Below, in pieces: positions 35,310-46,544 of a DNA stretch of 64,000 bases. The DNA lies in NCBI GenBank assembly GCA_007922225.1, contig ML679966.1, forward strand, positions 54,742,742 through 54,806,741, written 5' to 3'. The position numbers and the translations under genes are program-made. The notes under the pieces were generated by a model. The model worked only from the letters and a program-made list of their open reading frames with translations. It had not been told where the DNA came from and did not search any database. Origin of the DNA: Emydura subglobosa (lineage: Eukaryota > Chordata > Testudines > Chelidae). Position 1 is the first letter of the stretch, and the number at the start of each line of letters is the position of its first letter.

Positions 35310-37530
35310 ATTGAGCCCTGTATCGCTTTCCTGTGAGATGGCCGGCCAGTTCTCCCCTCCCTCCATGACAGAATGCATAGGAATCTCTGCCAAGGAAATC
35401 TAAGAGATTTTTGCCCCCTCCTGCAGTAGGGGACATAGGGAAATATATTGTTCAGAAATTAGTGCTTTATTTTGTCCCCTATCATCTGGGAAATAAGAAA
35501 TAGAGTGAGAGACTTTATTTGTGAAGCTGAAAGGGTATTTTTAAAGGATCTTATGCAGAAAATTGTTTGCCCTTTTAAAAATGGATAAATAATCCAGAGA
35601 GGGGCCCAGATCCAAACTTCTCTAAAGGTTACAGTCCAGGGTTTTGGTTTGGCTCAGTTCACAAAATAAACAGGATTTGATTAGTGACATCCACGGTTGC
35701 ATACAATTGTGGATGATGTATTACCTTTTAAAGGTAACAATGAAATACTTAAATGTAGGTGAGTAATAGAGAACAAAATCAATGAGTATAACTGGAGGAG
35801 GGAGAGATACTAAGGAAGGGAAAGTGATGTAATATTTGTTATGAATTTGCTGACCCAAAAGGAAGCCTGAATTGTTTTATGCTGCTTTGGAAGAGGTAGG
35901 GCCATGTGTGGTTAAATTTTACTTTGTGATGAAAAACCATGTACATGAACTATTACGGAGGAACGTTTTGTCTTTTTTCCCACCACAGTGTAGTAACTCT
36001 TCCTTATCTAATGACCTTTTAACTTGCTTTTGAGGTCTCAAGTTCCACCTCATCCTTAACAGATTATTTTTTGTAAAATCCTTTTGCTTATTGATTATAC
36101 TTTTCTTTACACTCTCATTTAATGACTTTGGCCCCTATTTTCCTGCTACTTAGGCTTAACTGGGATGAATTTCAATTTTCAGTCCTTTCTGAAGTATTTT
36201 GCTTTGCTAGGTTCCCATATGTTACAGAATTCTGATCACATTGCCTCAGAGCATTTCACATTCTTTCAAATCTACCTGTACTAAAATAAAATAATGGTGT
36301 GTTGTTTGCAATAGTACCTGCTCTCATGAGAATTTCAGTATTTCATACAGAATGATAATGTTACAGCTAGATGTTCCCTAGTTTCAACCCTACTTGTCAT
36401 ACTTGTCTCATCTATTTCCTAAGATTAATTCCCGGATAGCCTATGTGTCCATGCTGCCTGTTCAGCAAACCAAGGGCTCAGTCCTGATCCCTTAAAAGCC
36501 CATGATAAAAGTCCTTTTGATTAAAGTGGGAGCAGGATGTAGTGTGATGTAGACAAAATTATTTATCTACAAGCATATTCCCCCCTCAGATTTTACATAG
36601 TTATCCCAATCGTTATCAAAGTAATTAAAACCTTTTATTATCAAATATTGGTAATCTTTTAAGGGCTTTAAGGACATTTCATTCTGTCCTGCACGTATAT
36701 AGCAATATTCAAGATTCCTGTGACTGCCTTTGTATGTTATTTCCAGCCAAACTTTCAGATAAGCTAACCCACACATCTATTGAGTCATAAGGAAAATAAT
36801 ATATCATTCCTCACCATTATTCCTATCCTTTCTGCTGCATTATTTTGACTAGCTCTTTATTAAATCCCATTTTCTGGTATTTTTTACTTCCCCAATGATT
36901 TTTTCCTAGTTCAATCAATTCTCAATAAATCTAAAAAAAACAAAAAGAGCAAGGTAACAAATACTTTCTTACTCAGTTCATGGAGTCCAAGGCCTTGCAA
37001 TTTTTGCCCTCTGCGTAATGTTGCCTATCAAGACTTATGGCTGTAGATAAAGCACAAATTACTCCACTTAATAAAATCTGAAGTCTGCTGTTTTAATAGT
37101 AATGCTTCAGCAGTGATGGCTGCAGTAAAAGTCTAAAGTGTTGTGAATAAAGCATATATAATATTGAACCACTTTGTTTTCTGTTCTGTAACAACTAGTC
37201 AACATAGGGGAAGAAGAAACTAAAACGGCCAGTTGGGGAAAGTTATATGTAAAGTTGAGGTTTTTGTAAGGAAAATATGGCCAAATTCAGCAGAATTTAA
37301 CTTTGAAATGCATTTTGAAATTCTCCTTATTCCTGTGCTTTATCACTTTGAATTCTTCTATGAATCACTTGGTGACTGTAAACAACATAGTCTACTATTT
37401 TGGTATTAAGTCTTAAGTGCTGATTCTCAGCAGTAGCACTTATTATTTCAGTATTTTTGGTCAAACTCTTAAAATGTCAGTGCATTGTGTCCACATACTA
37501 CTTGTGACACTGGCAGGATTAGGGGCACCA
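35310..37530. other. Unannotated stretch, no gene seen
   Basis: AT-rich; no frame above 70 codons and no repeat that I could assign. Confidence 0.45.
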
Positions 37531-37534
37531 GTTA

Positions 37535-37990
37535 TGATAATATTTAATATCTATTTTGATACAGTTCCATATGGGGAATTATTAGTTAAATTGGAAAAGA
37601 TGGGGATTAATATGAAAATTGAATGGTGGATAAAGAACTGGTTAAAGGGGAAACTACAACGGGTCATACTGAAAAGTGAACTGTCAGGCTGGAGGGAGGT
37701 TACTAGTGGAGTTCCTCAGGGATCGGTCTTCGGATCAATCTTATTTAACCTTTTCAGTACTGACCTTCCCACAAAAGTGTGAATGTGCTAATAAAGTTTG
37801 CGGATGACACAAAGTTGGAAGATATTGCTAGCACAGAGAAGGATTGGGATATCATACAGGAAGATCTGGATGGGCTTGTAATTGGAGTAATAGAAACAGG
37901 GTGAAATTTAATAGTGGAAAGTGCATGGTTATGCATTTAGAGACTAATAACAATAATTTCTGCTATAAGCTGGGTATGCATCAGTTGGAA
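37535..37990 (+). pseudogene. CR1 LINE RT fragment
   Basis: The frame at 37417-37782 carries the RT segment with 'DTVPYGELL', 'WIKNWLKG', 'GWREVTSGVPQGSV' and 'ILFNLF'. A frameshift follows, then the FADDT catalytic box at 37797-37808 and 'KFNSGKCMVMHL' near 37905-37940. It covers roughly the RT palm only; both ends of the LINE are missing. Confidence 0.9.
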
Positions 37991-37999
37991 GTGACAGAA

Positions 38000-39270
38000 C
38001 ACTATACAAGCCTGCAAACTGCACAATTCTACTGGAAACCTGATATATATGGACTTTCCAATCATTTGTATGTATCTGAGTGCTTTAATCATTTAACATT
38101 TCTCTTATAGTTTTCTTTCCTTTTATAATAAACCTTTAGTTTTAGTTACTAAAGGATTGGCTGACAGCATAGTATTTTGGGTAAGATCCAAACTTATATT
38201 GATCTGGTACTGTGGCTGACCCTTTGGGAGCAGGAGAAACCTTTTTGGTAAAGAGCATAGAGTTTTAAATAACTTCTTTTTACTGGACCTAATGGCTGAT
38301 TGGAAGCCAGAGACTGAAATGCAGTAAAGGGGACTGTGTATATTTTGGTGTAGCTTCTTGGTAACCCCTGTGGAGAATCAGAAGCACTGTTTGTGTCTGG
38401 TTGGGAAGTCTGATTTCAGTTTCACCCAACAGTACTGGGAGAATCTACTCTCCTTTTGCAGACTGCCCTGACCTTGGCATTTTCAGATGGTCTACCCTAG
38501 ACACAGATGGCTCACACTTCTCACTTCATGTGCTTTTGTTTTTAAGGATCTGCTACCCTGAAAGCCAAATCTAGCTCTTATCTTACAATTTTCTCTACTT
38601 TCTTACTTTCCCAACTCTCCCACATCCCATCAATTTATCTACATCCTCACTTCCAATTAACTCCATGCCCCTTGCTAATCCAACACATCCCACTCCCAGC
38701 TCAGGTCTCTTCAACCCTCTTCCCACATACTTTAAAATATACCACAAAAACTTAAACCCCAGGCTGAAAAGCCTTCTGCTTTTTACCTAACCTCTCCACA
38801 GCTCATCCTAACTACCCACTCAGCTTTGAAACCCCTTCCATATGACACCCCCAGGCTCCGAATGTACCCCCACACAACCTTCCGGACTCCAATTACCCTC
38901 TCCTTCCTACCTGACACTCACCGCCAATGGGTTCAAAAGTTCCCTTCTGCACAAGCTCAGACATTCTGCCATCCCCTCTAGTACATGCTTGTTACTGGGC
39001 CTAGAGAAGTAGGAAAACAGGCACTATAGAACTGCAATGAGCTCCCCAATCAGCCTCAGTGGGGCTGAAGAGAATCAGTCCCACAGAAGCCTGTATTCCC
39101 TGCTTTGGCCATCCTCCTGGGGTGATTTGCGGTTCATGTCACTCAATGCTAGGAGAGCCTGGCAGCAGACAGGAGTATTCTAACCTCTAGGGGGTTGCAA
39201 TATCTTCAGCCAATCAGAAGCCCTCATACTGCACAGTTCATTAGATGAATACTATAACATTAACTTATAG
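38000..39270. other. Unannotated stretch with a C/T-rich part
   Basis: From about 38560 to 38940 the plus strand is C/T/A-rich with few G. No gene or assigned repeat. It ends at the left LTR of the gypsy element. Confidence 0.45.
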
Positions 39271-39272
39271 AA

Positions 39273-39430
39273 TCACAGGAATTTATTGAAATACTGCAAG
39301 TATCGCATAGGCAGGACTTGACTCTGCAAAATCCCCTATATCAGATGTAACATACAAGCCAATAACTTAACACTATGGTAAAGCTACAGCACCATCTACT
39401 GGTGAAGATGCTGTCTGCACTAATCATTAA
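39273..39430 (-). repeat. 3' LTR of the gypsy element
   Basis: Aligns by eye with 43533-43708: shared 'atttattgaaa.actgcaagt' near one end and 'ctgtctgc..taatcatta' at the other. It is shorter by about 18 bp. Confidence 0.8.
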
Positions 39431-39497
39431 GAGTGTCCCCCTGTAGTTGAATAAGAACATAAGATAGTAACTCCTAGGAATCCAGCCAGTCTGTCAC

Positions 39498-40700
39498 CTA
39501 CACAAGTTTCTGTGTTGGTCTGCCTGCTTGAGTCCTATATTTAGTCATGGAGAGATCTAGATTATCAGCAAGAGCATGGTTCATAACCTCGAGCTGAGGC
39601 CTATACGTTCTATACATTGTGGACAGACTATCTGTAGAAGATGGAAGTAGGTTGAGATCCCAAGGACACCTTGGCAATTCCTCCTCCACAACCAGTCTCC
39701 CATTACAAGCCAGAGGAATCTGCTAGGGTACCTCCAAATCCCCCATCCATTTCTCTGGGATGGTTGCTGAACATTCTCAGTGTTTTCACTCCCCTTTCTT
39801 TCAATATATCTGAGCACTAGTTCTCGGTGCTCTACCAAGGGCTGAGCTCTTGCTTTTGGTGTCAGCAAAAATAGTTATTTAGTTTTTTAATTACTGTGTG
39901 AGATCCCCATTAAAGAAGGAGTAAATTTGGGATTTTTTTCCAGGCTGCTTTTTTCCATTTGTATAGTCACACCATCTCTCCTTCATGGATGGGTACATAA
40001 TTCTCCTTTTTCCTAGCATCTTGTATCTGGCATGCTCATCTCTGGCTTATCTGATCCTCCACCTTCTGGACTGTTGTCTTCAGGTCACTGATATAAGACT
40101 TCACCACATGACCTACCTGTGTAGGTGCAGGAGGCTTTGTGTGTTCTTGCTTCAAGTCACAGGGAAGCATGGGTTTGTGGGATTCAAAAATAATCTCACA
40201 AGCAGAGTAATGGATAGTTGAGTGCCTGCCTGTATATACCAAGACAACAAAATGTGACTTTGTATCCCAGTCTCATGTGTCTTCGCTGACAAAGACTTTA
40301 AATATGGAACCAATGGTGCAGTTTACACTCTCCACTCCCCTAATTCTCACAGGATGGTCAACACTAATACTTTTAACTCACCGTGTGTCAGCAAACCTCA
40401 CGTAAAAACCAGGATTCAAATTCCTTCCCCCGATGATTGCAGATGCAGAGTGATGGGCTCAACAGCAATACTGCATGTTCCATCAATGCAGCTGTAACTG
40501 TCCTTTTATCCTTAAGTGGTTGCACCACCACATACTCTGAGACAGTGTCATACTGTACCAGCAAATGCCAATTTTCAGATGATGATTCTAGCAGTGGACC
40601 TTTCAAGTCAATCTGTATGAATTTACAGGGTTTACTAGGTTGGGGCTTTTCCCTTTAATGAATTCTGCCTCTTCTTGCTGGTGCTTTCCTTTCTTGACAG
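39498..40700 (-). pseudogene. Gypsy integrase remnant
   Basis: The frame at 40388-40606 reads 'KGPLLESSSENWHLLVQYDT' then 'EYVVVQPLKDK' and 'NHRGKEFES', the integrase core around its catalytic Asp residues; the second Asp appears changed (Asn/His). The frame at 40036-40242 has 'STIHYSACE' and 'KPMLPCDL', the core end. The tail runs to about 39498. Confidence 0.8.
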
Positions 40701-40983
40701 GAAAGTACCCTGTCTTCAATAACTGAAGCTGTGCCTAGCCAAAAAAACCTGCTGGATACCCAGCCCAGTGCCTATCCATATCCCAGGTGGCCTGCTGCTT
40801 CATTATTATGAAAACACTCTAGTACCATTCTCTGTAAGCTTGCTGGCAAGACAATCTTGTTACCTTCATACACTAGCAAGTTGGTAGCTGGATCAGTGGA
40901 TAATTGTTCCTAAACTGCATTGAACCTCCCCTTTGGTAGATCTGTTAGTGCACTGAACATAGCTCAGGACCCGCAGACTGCTC

Positions 40984-41260
40984 TTGCCAGATGTCCTCAC
41001 AAGACCAGGAAGAGTCTGTTCTCACTGCTCTTGCTCAGCTGAGGGCATTTGCAACCATATTTTACTTTCTAGGTTTATGGTGGACTGCGAACATATATTC
41101 AGACAGTTTGTGAATCCATCTATACAGGCATCCTTCTGGATTGTGCTTTATAAGGAGTCACTGCAAGGGAATGTAGTCTGTGTACACTGTGAATTCCGCA
41201 CCTAGTAAATATGGATGATAGGCCCTGAGGGCCTCCACAATAACCAGACACTGCAACTGA
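40984..41260 (-). pseudogene. Gypsy RNase H and tether fragment
   Basis: The minus strand shows 'EFTVYTDY' (RNase H Asp region), then 'RWIHKLSEYMF' and 'HHKPRK' motifs in a broken frame, matching the RNase H end of gypsy pol. Confidence 0.65.
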
Positions 41261-41499
41261 CTACTACCACAAGGGATTTGTAAAAAAAGTTTGCAGAATG
41301 GGCAGCGCCATAATACCAGCTAACTAAAAGCAACTTTGCCCCAAAACACCCCAAAAAGTGTTTGAGTCACTGAAAGATAGACTTCTAAACTGTGGTGTGT
41401 TTAAATTTCACCCCGTCCATTGGTTGTAACTTGTGATGTCTCAAAGTTGCTGTTAGATTTGTCTCTCTCATGTGGGGAAGGGAGTTGCTATCTTAAACC

Positions 41500-41962
41500 A
41501 TCTGTGAATTAAGTCTCCTATCATCTATGCAAATCCTCAAGTCTCCGTTGGGTGTTTTCACAATTAGAACTGAAGATGCCTAAGGTAATAGGGCTATCCT
41601 TCAACATGAAGTTTTGATTTTTTCTCTCACTGCTACCTGATATGCCAGGGAATCTGATTGGAGGGCTGCCTCATAGGAAGACTCACTGGTTTAAGCACAA
41701 TCCAGCGTTATGCCTGATCCTATCTCCCAAGCTGTTCATTATTACTGGAGAATACACTGGTGTATTGTAAAATCAGCTGTTGTAATTGCTTCCTTTCATT
41801 GCCTTCTACAGCTGTTTCTGTTAAGTCAACCCCGGGTTCTCTTGCTGACTGGGCTGTTTCACAGCTCTTGATCTCTGCCCTTCTGAGAGGCTTTGGGACA
41901 CCTACTTTAGACACTGTTCCCATGATCTGATCTTTCACTAGCTGCACTTCCTGGTCAGTCAC
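41500..41962 (-). pseudogene. Gypsy linker and reverse-transcriptase start
   Basis: 'LQQLILQYTSVFS' (41720-41962 frame) is the typical pre-RT linker. A broken frame to about 41500 includes a 'GDLRICIDDRRLN' type finger motif. The YxDD catalytic segment is not found between 41470 and 41300, which implies an internal deletion or heavy decay. Confidence 0.7.
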
Positions 41963-42297
41963 ATAAATTCTTCTTACCTAAAATTCACCCTTTGGTCCAG
42001 TTCTGCTAAACAACAATCCTGACTGGCTATTGGTAGCTTCAAACATTCCACAGGTTCACTGAAGCAATATTTTATCCTTAGGGGTATTACTGCATGATGA
42101 CCTGGCTTTATCACAACTTTATTCTGAGCCCCACATGGAGCAGCTCCTCTCTGTCATCATGGAGGCACTTCTAAAACCCCAAGAGTTGCTCTACCCCAAG
42201 GTCCACACTTCTTCCTATCCACATCCAGCAGACATATCTAAATATTGTCCAGAGAAAAGTGTGTTCTATTAACATCCTAGGAGTACTTGTGATGCCC

Positions 42298-42594
42298 TCA
42301 CAAGTACTTGTAATCCATTCCCAATACAACAGCACAATAAATTTTGGTCATCACAGCAAAGTTTATATAATATGCAGAGACCCCAAGTTCAGTGTGAGCT
42401 GGATTTCTCCTGTTATCTGCAGTATGATTAATAGTCACCAATTTAACTCCTGCAGTACAAATCTTCTTCTCTTTCAGCATTGGGTGTTCCCATGAATTAA
42501 ATTTAATGCAGATCTTGAGTCCAACAGCATTGTGGGTTTTGTAGCCATCAATGACTCCAGACACATAGTAATAGGTATCTGGGCAGCTCTTCAC
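42298..42594 (-). pseudogene. Gypsy protease-like region
   Basis: A 98-codon frame that ends with a 'VVLGMDY' type motif, typical of the C-terminal part of retropepsins before RT. The catalytic DTG is not visible in this frame. Confidence 0.5.
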
Positions 42595-42844
42595 ACTGAA
42601 AAAATCTAATAGTTGCTGATGGTGGCCTTATTATATCAGCAACTTGTAGTTTCCCTTGGTGTGGCTTCCTTCTGCATGAGCAATTCTGCCTCCAATGGCC
42701 TTTTCCTCTGCATTGCCTGTAAACGTCATCTGGTCTGCAACCCATCTGGGAAACAATTGCTCTCATTTGAGTCGTGTGGGGGGACTCCAGTTTTTTTAGC
42801 CATTTTCCTAGCAATCTTTTCTCAAACAGCTGCCCAGGAATCAC
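42548..42844 (-). pseudogene. Gypsy gag, zinc-knuckle part
   Basis: Contains a degenerate CCHC knuckle: 'CRGKGHWRQNC' at about 42712-42680 keeps Cys-x4-His-x4-Cys, but the first Cys is displaced or lost. Basic residues follow. In the family the knuckle binds element RNA for packaging. Confidence 0.75.
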
Positions 42845-43249
42845 CCTGGGGCTAAGAATTAACAGCTAATACCTTTAAGGAAACATTGATTTCTGCTTCC
42901 ACATTTGTAACTGTGCATATAATCTGGTCCATAGGTTTATTCAGTATGTTATGTTTCTTCACCAGCAGGTTATGAAGTTCCCCTGCTAAACCATTTATAA
43001 ACTGACTTTTCATACAAGATTCTCTCATGGCTTGCTACTGGGCATAGGCTCCTCTCTACATCACTAGCTCCAGATTCTTCACTGCATGTTCTGCTTCATT
43101 CAAGCCATCTCCTGGCTGCAGTGCTGTAGGTAAAGCTTTATTAAATAGTCTCTTCAATGCACACAAATTCAGGGCTTCCCTTCCTGCCTCCTCCTGACTT
43201 GCTATTCCTTCCAGTATTTCAAAAGGCTAAATCCTGACACCTTCCCCTC

Positions 43250-43500
43250 CCCACCCCCCCAACAATAAAGCTATTTGTGTAACTGTTTATAAGAACCATA
43301 ATCAACATTGGGAAGCTGCTGGTAAATTGCTTTGGCATGACTACCCAAAAACATTGCTAGGTACTGTGTGGCTTTCTCATCCGTGCACTCATTCAGAGAG
43401 CAACAACCTCAAAGTCAATGAAGTACTCACTGATTCTAGTCTCATCTGTAGGACTAGCAAATTTATTTTCAGGGAAAAGTGATTTTGGCATCATGAAGCT
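43250..43500 (-). pseudogene. Gypsy gag, N-terminal part
   Basis: A minus-strand frame begins with ATG-ATG at about 43495, only about 35 bp inside the 5' LTR. After a frameshift it continues through a gag-like 'YLAMFLG..AKAIYQQLP' stretch. There is no continuous open frame. Confidence 0.6.
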
Positions 43501-43532
43501 GCTGTCGCCTGTTGTAATATTTGCTTGTGGAA

Positions 43533-43708
43533 TGACAGGGATTTAATTGAAACACTGCAAGTATCAACTCCAGCATGCACAGGTGTGACTGAACGTCCTG
43601 CTAGACCCCCATGTAAATCAACAACATAACATTCAAAACAACAACTTACCACTAAGATAAAGATACAATCATTTATTGCTGGAGGTTCTGTCTGCGTAAA
43701 TCATTACA
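43533..43708 (-). repeat. 5' LTR of the gypsy element
   Basis: 176 bp with TG...CA ends (minus strand TGTAATGATT ... CCCTGTCA). AATAAA on the minus strand lies at 43673-43678. Unusually short for a vertebrate LTR. Confidence 0.8.
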
Positions 43709-43868
43709 GTACAGTTTCAAGATTAATTTTCTATGTAGAGAATTCAAGGGGTCAGGGGTATGTATATTGTGTCTGCAGAAATCAGCTAGTTTCAACCTTA
43801 ACTATAGAGCCACTCCAATAAACTGAAATGCTGAATCTGATACTTTCCCCAACGTCCTCAGAGAAATC

Positions 43869-44306
43869 TTGCCTCTGGTCCTATTGGACCCCTGGCAACA
43901 GAACCAGTGCATTTCTGCGGTTCCAGGTTCCATTTACTATTCTATAAAGATACCCATGCATAGACTGGAGTTCAGTTCTACAGAGGTTTCTTCTGTGTCA
44001 GTACACTGGTTCAGGAGCAGGCAGGTCATATGTGGGCTAGGTAAAAAGTGGGGGCCAGGGTTGGAGGGGTGGCTACTATGTGGATCGGCCATCATTCCTG
44101 CAGCTCTTAGGAGTAACTCTGGAGCAACTCTACATCTTGAGGATGAGAGTTTCTTCTCTCTTCTTCAGCCACCCAACTCAGCTACTTCCGTAAGCTGCTG
44201 GGAAGTAACTTGCCCCCTGTTGTTCAATAATGTATTTGTTTTCTTTTTACTTTTTTATAATTGTGATTTATATTTGTTTTACATTTTTGCTGCCAGGTAC
44301 CAGTAG
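43869..44306 (+). other. Unassigned 145-codon open frame
   Basis: One of the longest frames not overlapping a known element; it lies directly beyond the gypsy 5' LTR. The C-terminal third is rich in F, L, Y and V (AT-rich DNA). No domain recognised; probably chance. Confidence 0.15.
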
Positions 44307-44309
44307 TAA

Positions 44310-45275
44310 GTCAAAATGTATACAATATTTCTTCTTGCTTTCTTTTTTGCTAGCGATTTTACCCATCATATAATGAGCTGCTTCTTTAGAAAAGTGAAAT
44401 ACAATTTGGGTGCACGTGCCAACTGTAATTGTACTTGTCAAAAGAAACAGATAACATAATAGCTAAAATTGTCAGCCAAAATTTAATCATAGGAAATATG
44501 ATAATTCATATGGGAAATCGTGTTTTTATCATTTCTTTCATTTCATCTGGTTTAGACCAGATCTGGAAATAAACAAATAAAAATTTACACTGTTTAGGCA
44601 AAGAAGAATTGTGTGGAATGACAAGTATGTGCAATGCTTTTAAACCCATTTGGTGTCTCTTGCTGATTGTAATGTACCTGTGATCTTGACATAAAATAAA
44701 ATGTATTAGAGGATGAAATAAGTGGTTATTTTTATTAATATATAAACATTTAATTCAATTTCATTAGAAGCTATATTAAAGCTGCTCAACCAAAACAGTT
44801 TGTTTTCCAAACAGTTTAATGAATGAAAAAGCTTTTCAATCACAAAGGGAGAGGTTCAGATCTGTTCTGAGTGCATAGCCAAAGTAACCCCATTAAAGTG
44901 GTGTCATTCCATATCTAGATAACAGATCTGAATCTGGCCCAGGTTTTACATACTACCAAAATTAAATCACTAATTTTAAGTCTCTATTTTTTAAAATAAG
45001 TCTTTGTGCAAATCACTTTGGTTTCTCTTATTTACTTTCAGAAAGGCAAGTATATCACTTTGGATTGTCTTAAGAGAAAAAAACAAATTATTCAAGCAAT
45101 AAGATGACTTGGCTACATAATCTGATTTTTTCTTTGTTATGCTTTTTCTAACTTGTCATTTACTAGATGAAAAGTGTTAATGAAAACATGTCTACACTTA
45201 CAGTCGCTAGTCACCATAAGTCCTCTCCCAACAAGCACTGGCCTTTATGTACAATCTAGATTAATTCTCTGGTGC
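44310..45275. other. Unannotated stretch with a short inverted repeat
   Basis: ttcagatctgtt (44855-44866) and aacagatctgaa (44921-44932) are perfect inverted repeats 54 bp apart, probably a MITE remnant ('gatctgaatctggccc' is a common repeat end). No gene. Confidence 0.45.
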
Positions 45276-45279
45276 CAGT

Positions 45280-45290
45280 TTGTGTGTGTG

Positions 45291-45328
<38 letters not shown>
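45280..45328. repeat. (TG)n(GA)n compound microsatellite
   Basis: A short TG run at 45281-45290 leads into an uninterrupted GA run at 45294-45328. In one frame it makes an Arg-Glu run, which is not evidence of a gene. Confidence 0.95.
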
Positions 45329-45330
<2 letters not shown>

Positions 45331-45536
45331 CCAAATCACAATCTGACTATCCCCAGGGCATTAACACACTGGCCTCATCTAACCTACCTCAAAATAGGCT
45401 GAGGCAGTATGTAGCTAAATATGTGGCTTTCTAGAGCTTTCCTTCTCTTTACTTTCAATTAAAATGGCTTCAGGATATTGCTTTAGATAAAATGGTTCGG
45501 CTAAACAACCTCCCTTCCCTACCCCTCCTCCCCACA

Positions 45537-45552
45537 CCCCCCCCCCCCCCCC
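45537..45552. repeat. (C)16 homopolymer
   Basis: Sixteen C in a row after a C-rich stretch. Such a run can form G-quadruplex or i-motif structures. Confidence 0.9.
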
Positions 45553-46540
45553 GTTATGGAGTATTTGTACTATAAAATGGATTGCTATAGAAGAGAGAAT
45601 TTGGGGTGCTATGGAGGAGAGAAGAGAAGCTCAAAGTGGAGGAAATGAGAAGCTACAATATGTCTTAGATAAAGCAGACAGAGCCAAAGAAAAACAGGAA
45701 GCTCCTAAAGAAAAGATGATAAACCTAGTCATTCTGAACTACATGTCTTTCATCAAGCTTGATAAAGATTTGTTTTGTTCAGCAAGGCAAGTTACAATCA
45801 GCAATACTATCTAACAATCTTAGAGAAAGATACTTTGTAGTCAGTGCGGTTTAGTGTACAAGGAAAGCAAAAGCTTGTAGCCTAAACATTTTAAAATAGT
45901 TTTTGTTCATCAGCAACAAAATATGCAGAAAATAACGTTTTTGTTTTACTTTGGATTTTATTGTTAGGTATATTTGAACTGGGGGATGCAGGAGAAACAG
46001 CTCTTCTGATTGGCTTCTACAGATGCGAATGAGACAATGTCCATCCTGTTAGAAAAATGCCCTTTAAATATTAAATAGAAGAACAGGTTCAAGCTATAGA
46101 AACAAGAACTCAAGGAGCACACATTGACTCAAAAATAATGACATATCCTTAATGAATTTGCATGAAACCAACTTCTTTGTTACTGAAGTTTCATATAACA
46201 GGATCACTGGCAGCTTAGAGCTCCCTAAGAGCAGTAATCATTAAACTTTAACAGTTCTGTAATTTTGCACTTTGTGGGTTTCTGTGGCATATCAGTAAAA
46301 TGATTCACAAGTTAATTCAGCAGGTTTATAAATATCTGGCCTAAGAAAAACCATCTATCCCTTAAAAGACACACTCCATATTTATATCTGAAATCTAATG
46401 AAATACTGTTGAATAAACTGAGCATATACCTAGAGAACAGTCTACAACACACAGTGCGGGTTCCCTCATTCATGAAAGAACCCCCATATTTCTGTCTTGT
46501 AGCACACCATTTATAATATAGTGCACTGTTAAATGGAAGA
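45553..46540. other. Unannotated stretch, no gene seen
   Basis: Purine-rich near 45600-45720 with a 67-codon lysine/glutamate-rich frame and no recognised motif. Confidence 0.4.
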
Positions 46541-46544
46541 TAAA

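Larger units (their letters stand above)
39273..43708 (-). mobile_element. Ty3/gypsy LTR retrotransposon, degenerate but with both LTRs
   Basis: Two related short LTRs (39273-39430 and 43533-43708) bound an internal region of about 4.1 kb. Reading the minus strand gives, in order, gag, zinc knuckle, protease-like, RT start, RNase H and integrase fragments, the order of Ty3/gypsy elements (integrase last). Frameshifts and stops are frequent. A purine-rich tract (aggggga type) sits directly before the 3' LTR (39431-39445 on this map), as expected of a polypurine tract. No clear primer-binding site or TSD. The LTRs differ at many sites, so it is old. Confidence 0.88.

Noticed and set aside
39985..40221. 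Plus-strand Leu/Cys-rich frame
   Set aside because: Antisense of the gypsy integrase remnant.
39268..43713. 5-bp target-site duplication around the gypsy element
   Set aside because: tagaa and gtaca do not match; the LTR borders are too diverged to decide.
45174..45434. Frame with an Arg-Glu run
   Set aside because: The run is a (GA)n microsatellite translation.
45537..45552. C-run as a polypyrimidine tract of a splice site or a polypurine tract of a retroelement
   Set aside because: No exon, LTR or AG acceptor in a sensible position beside it.
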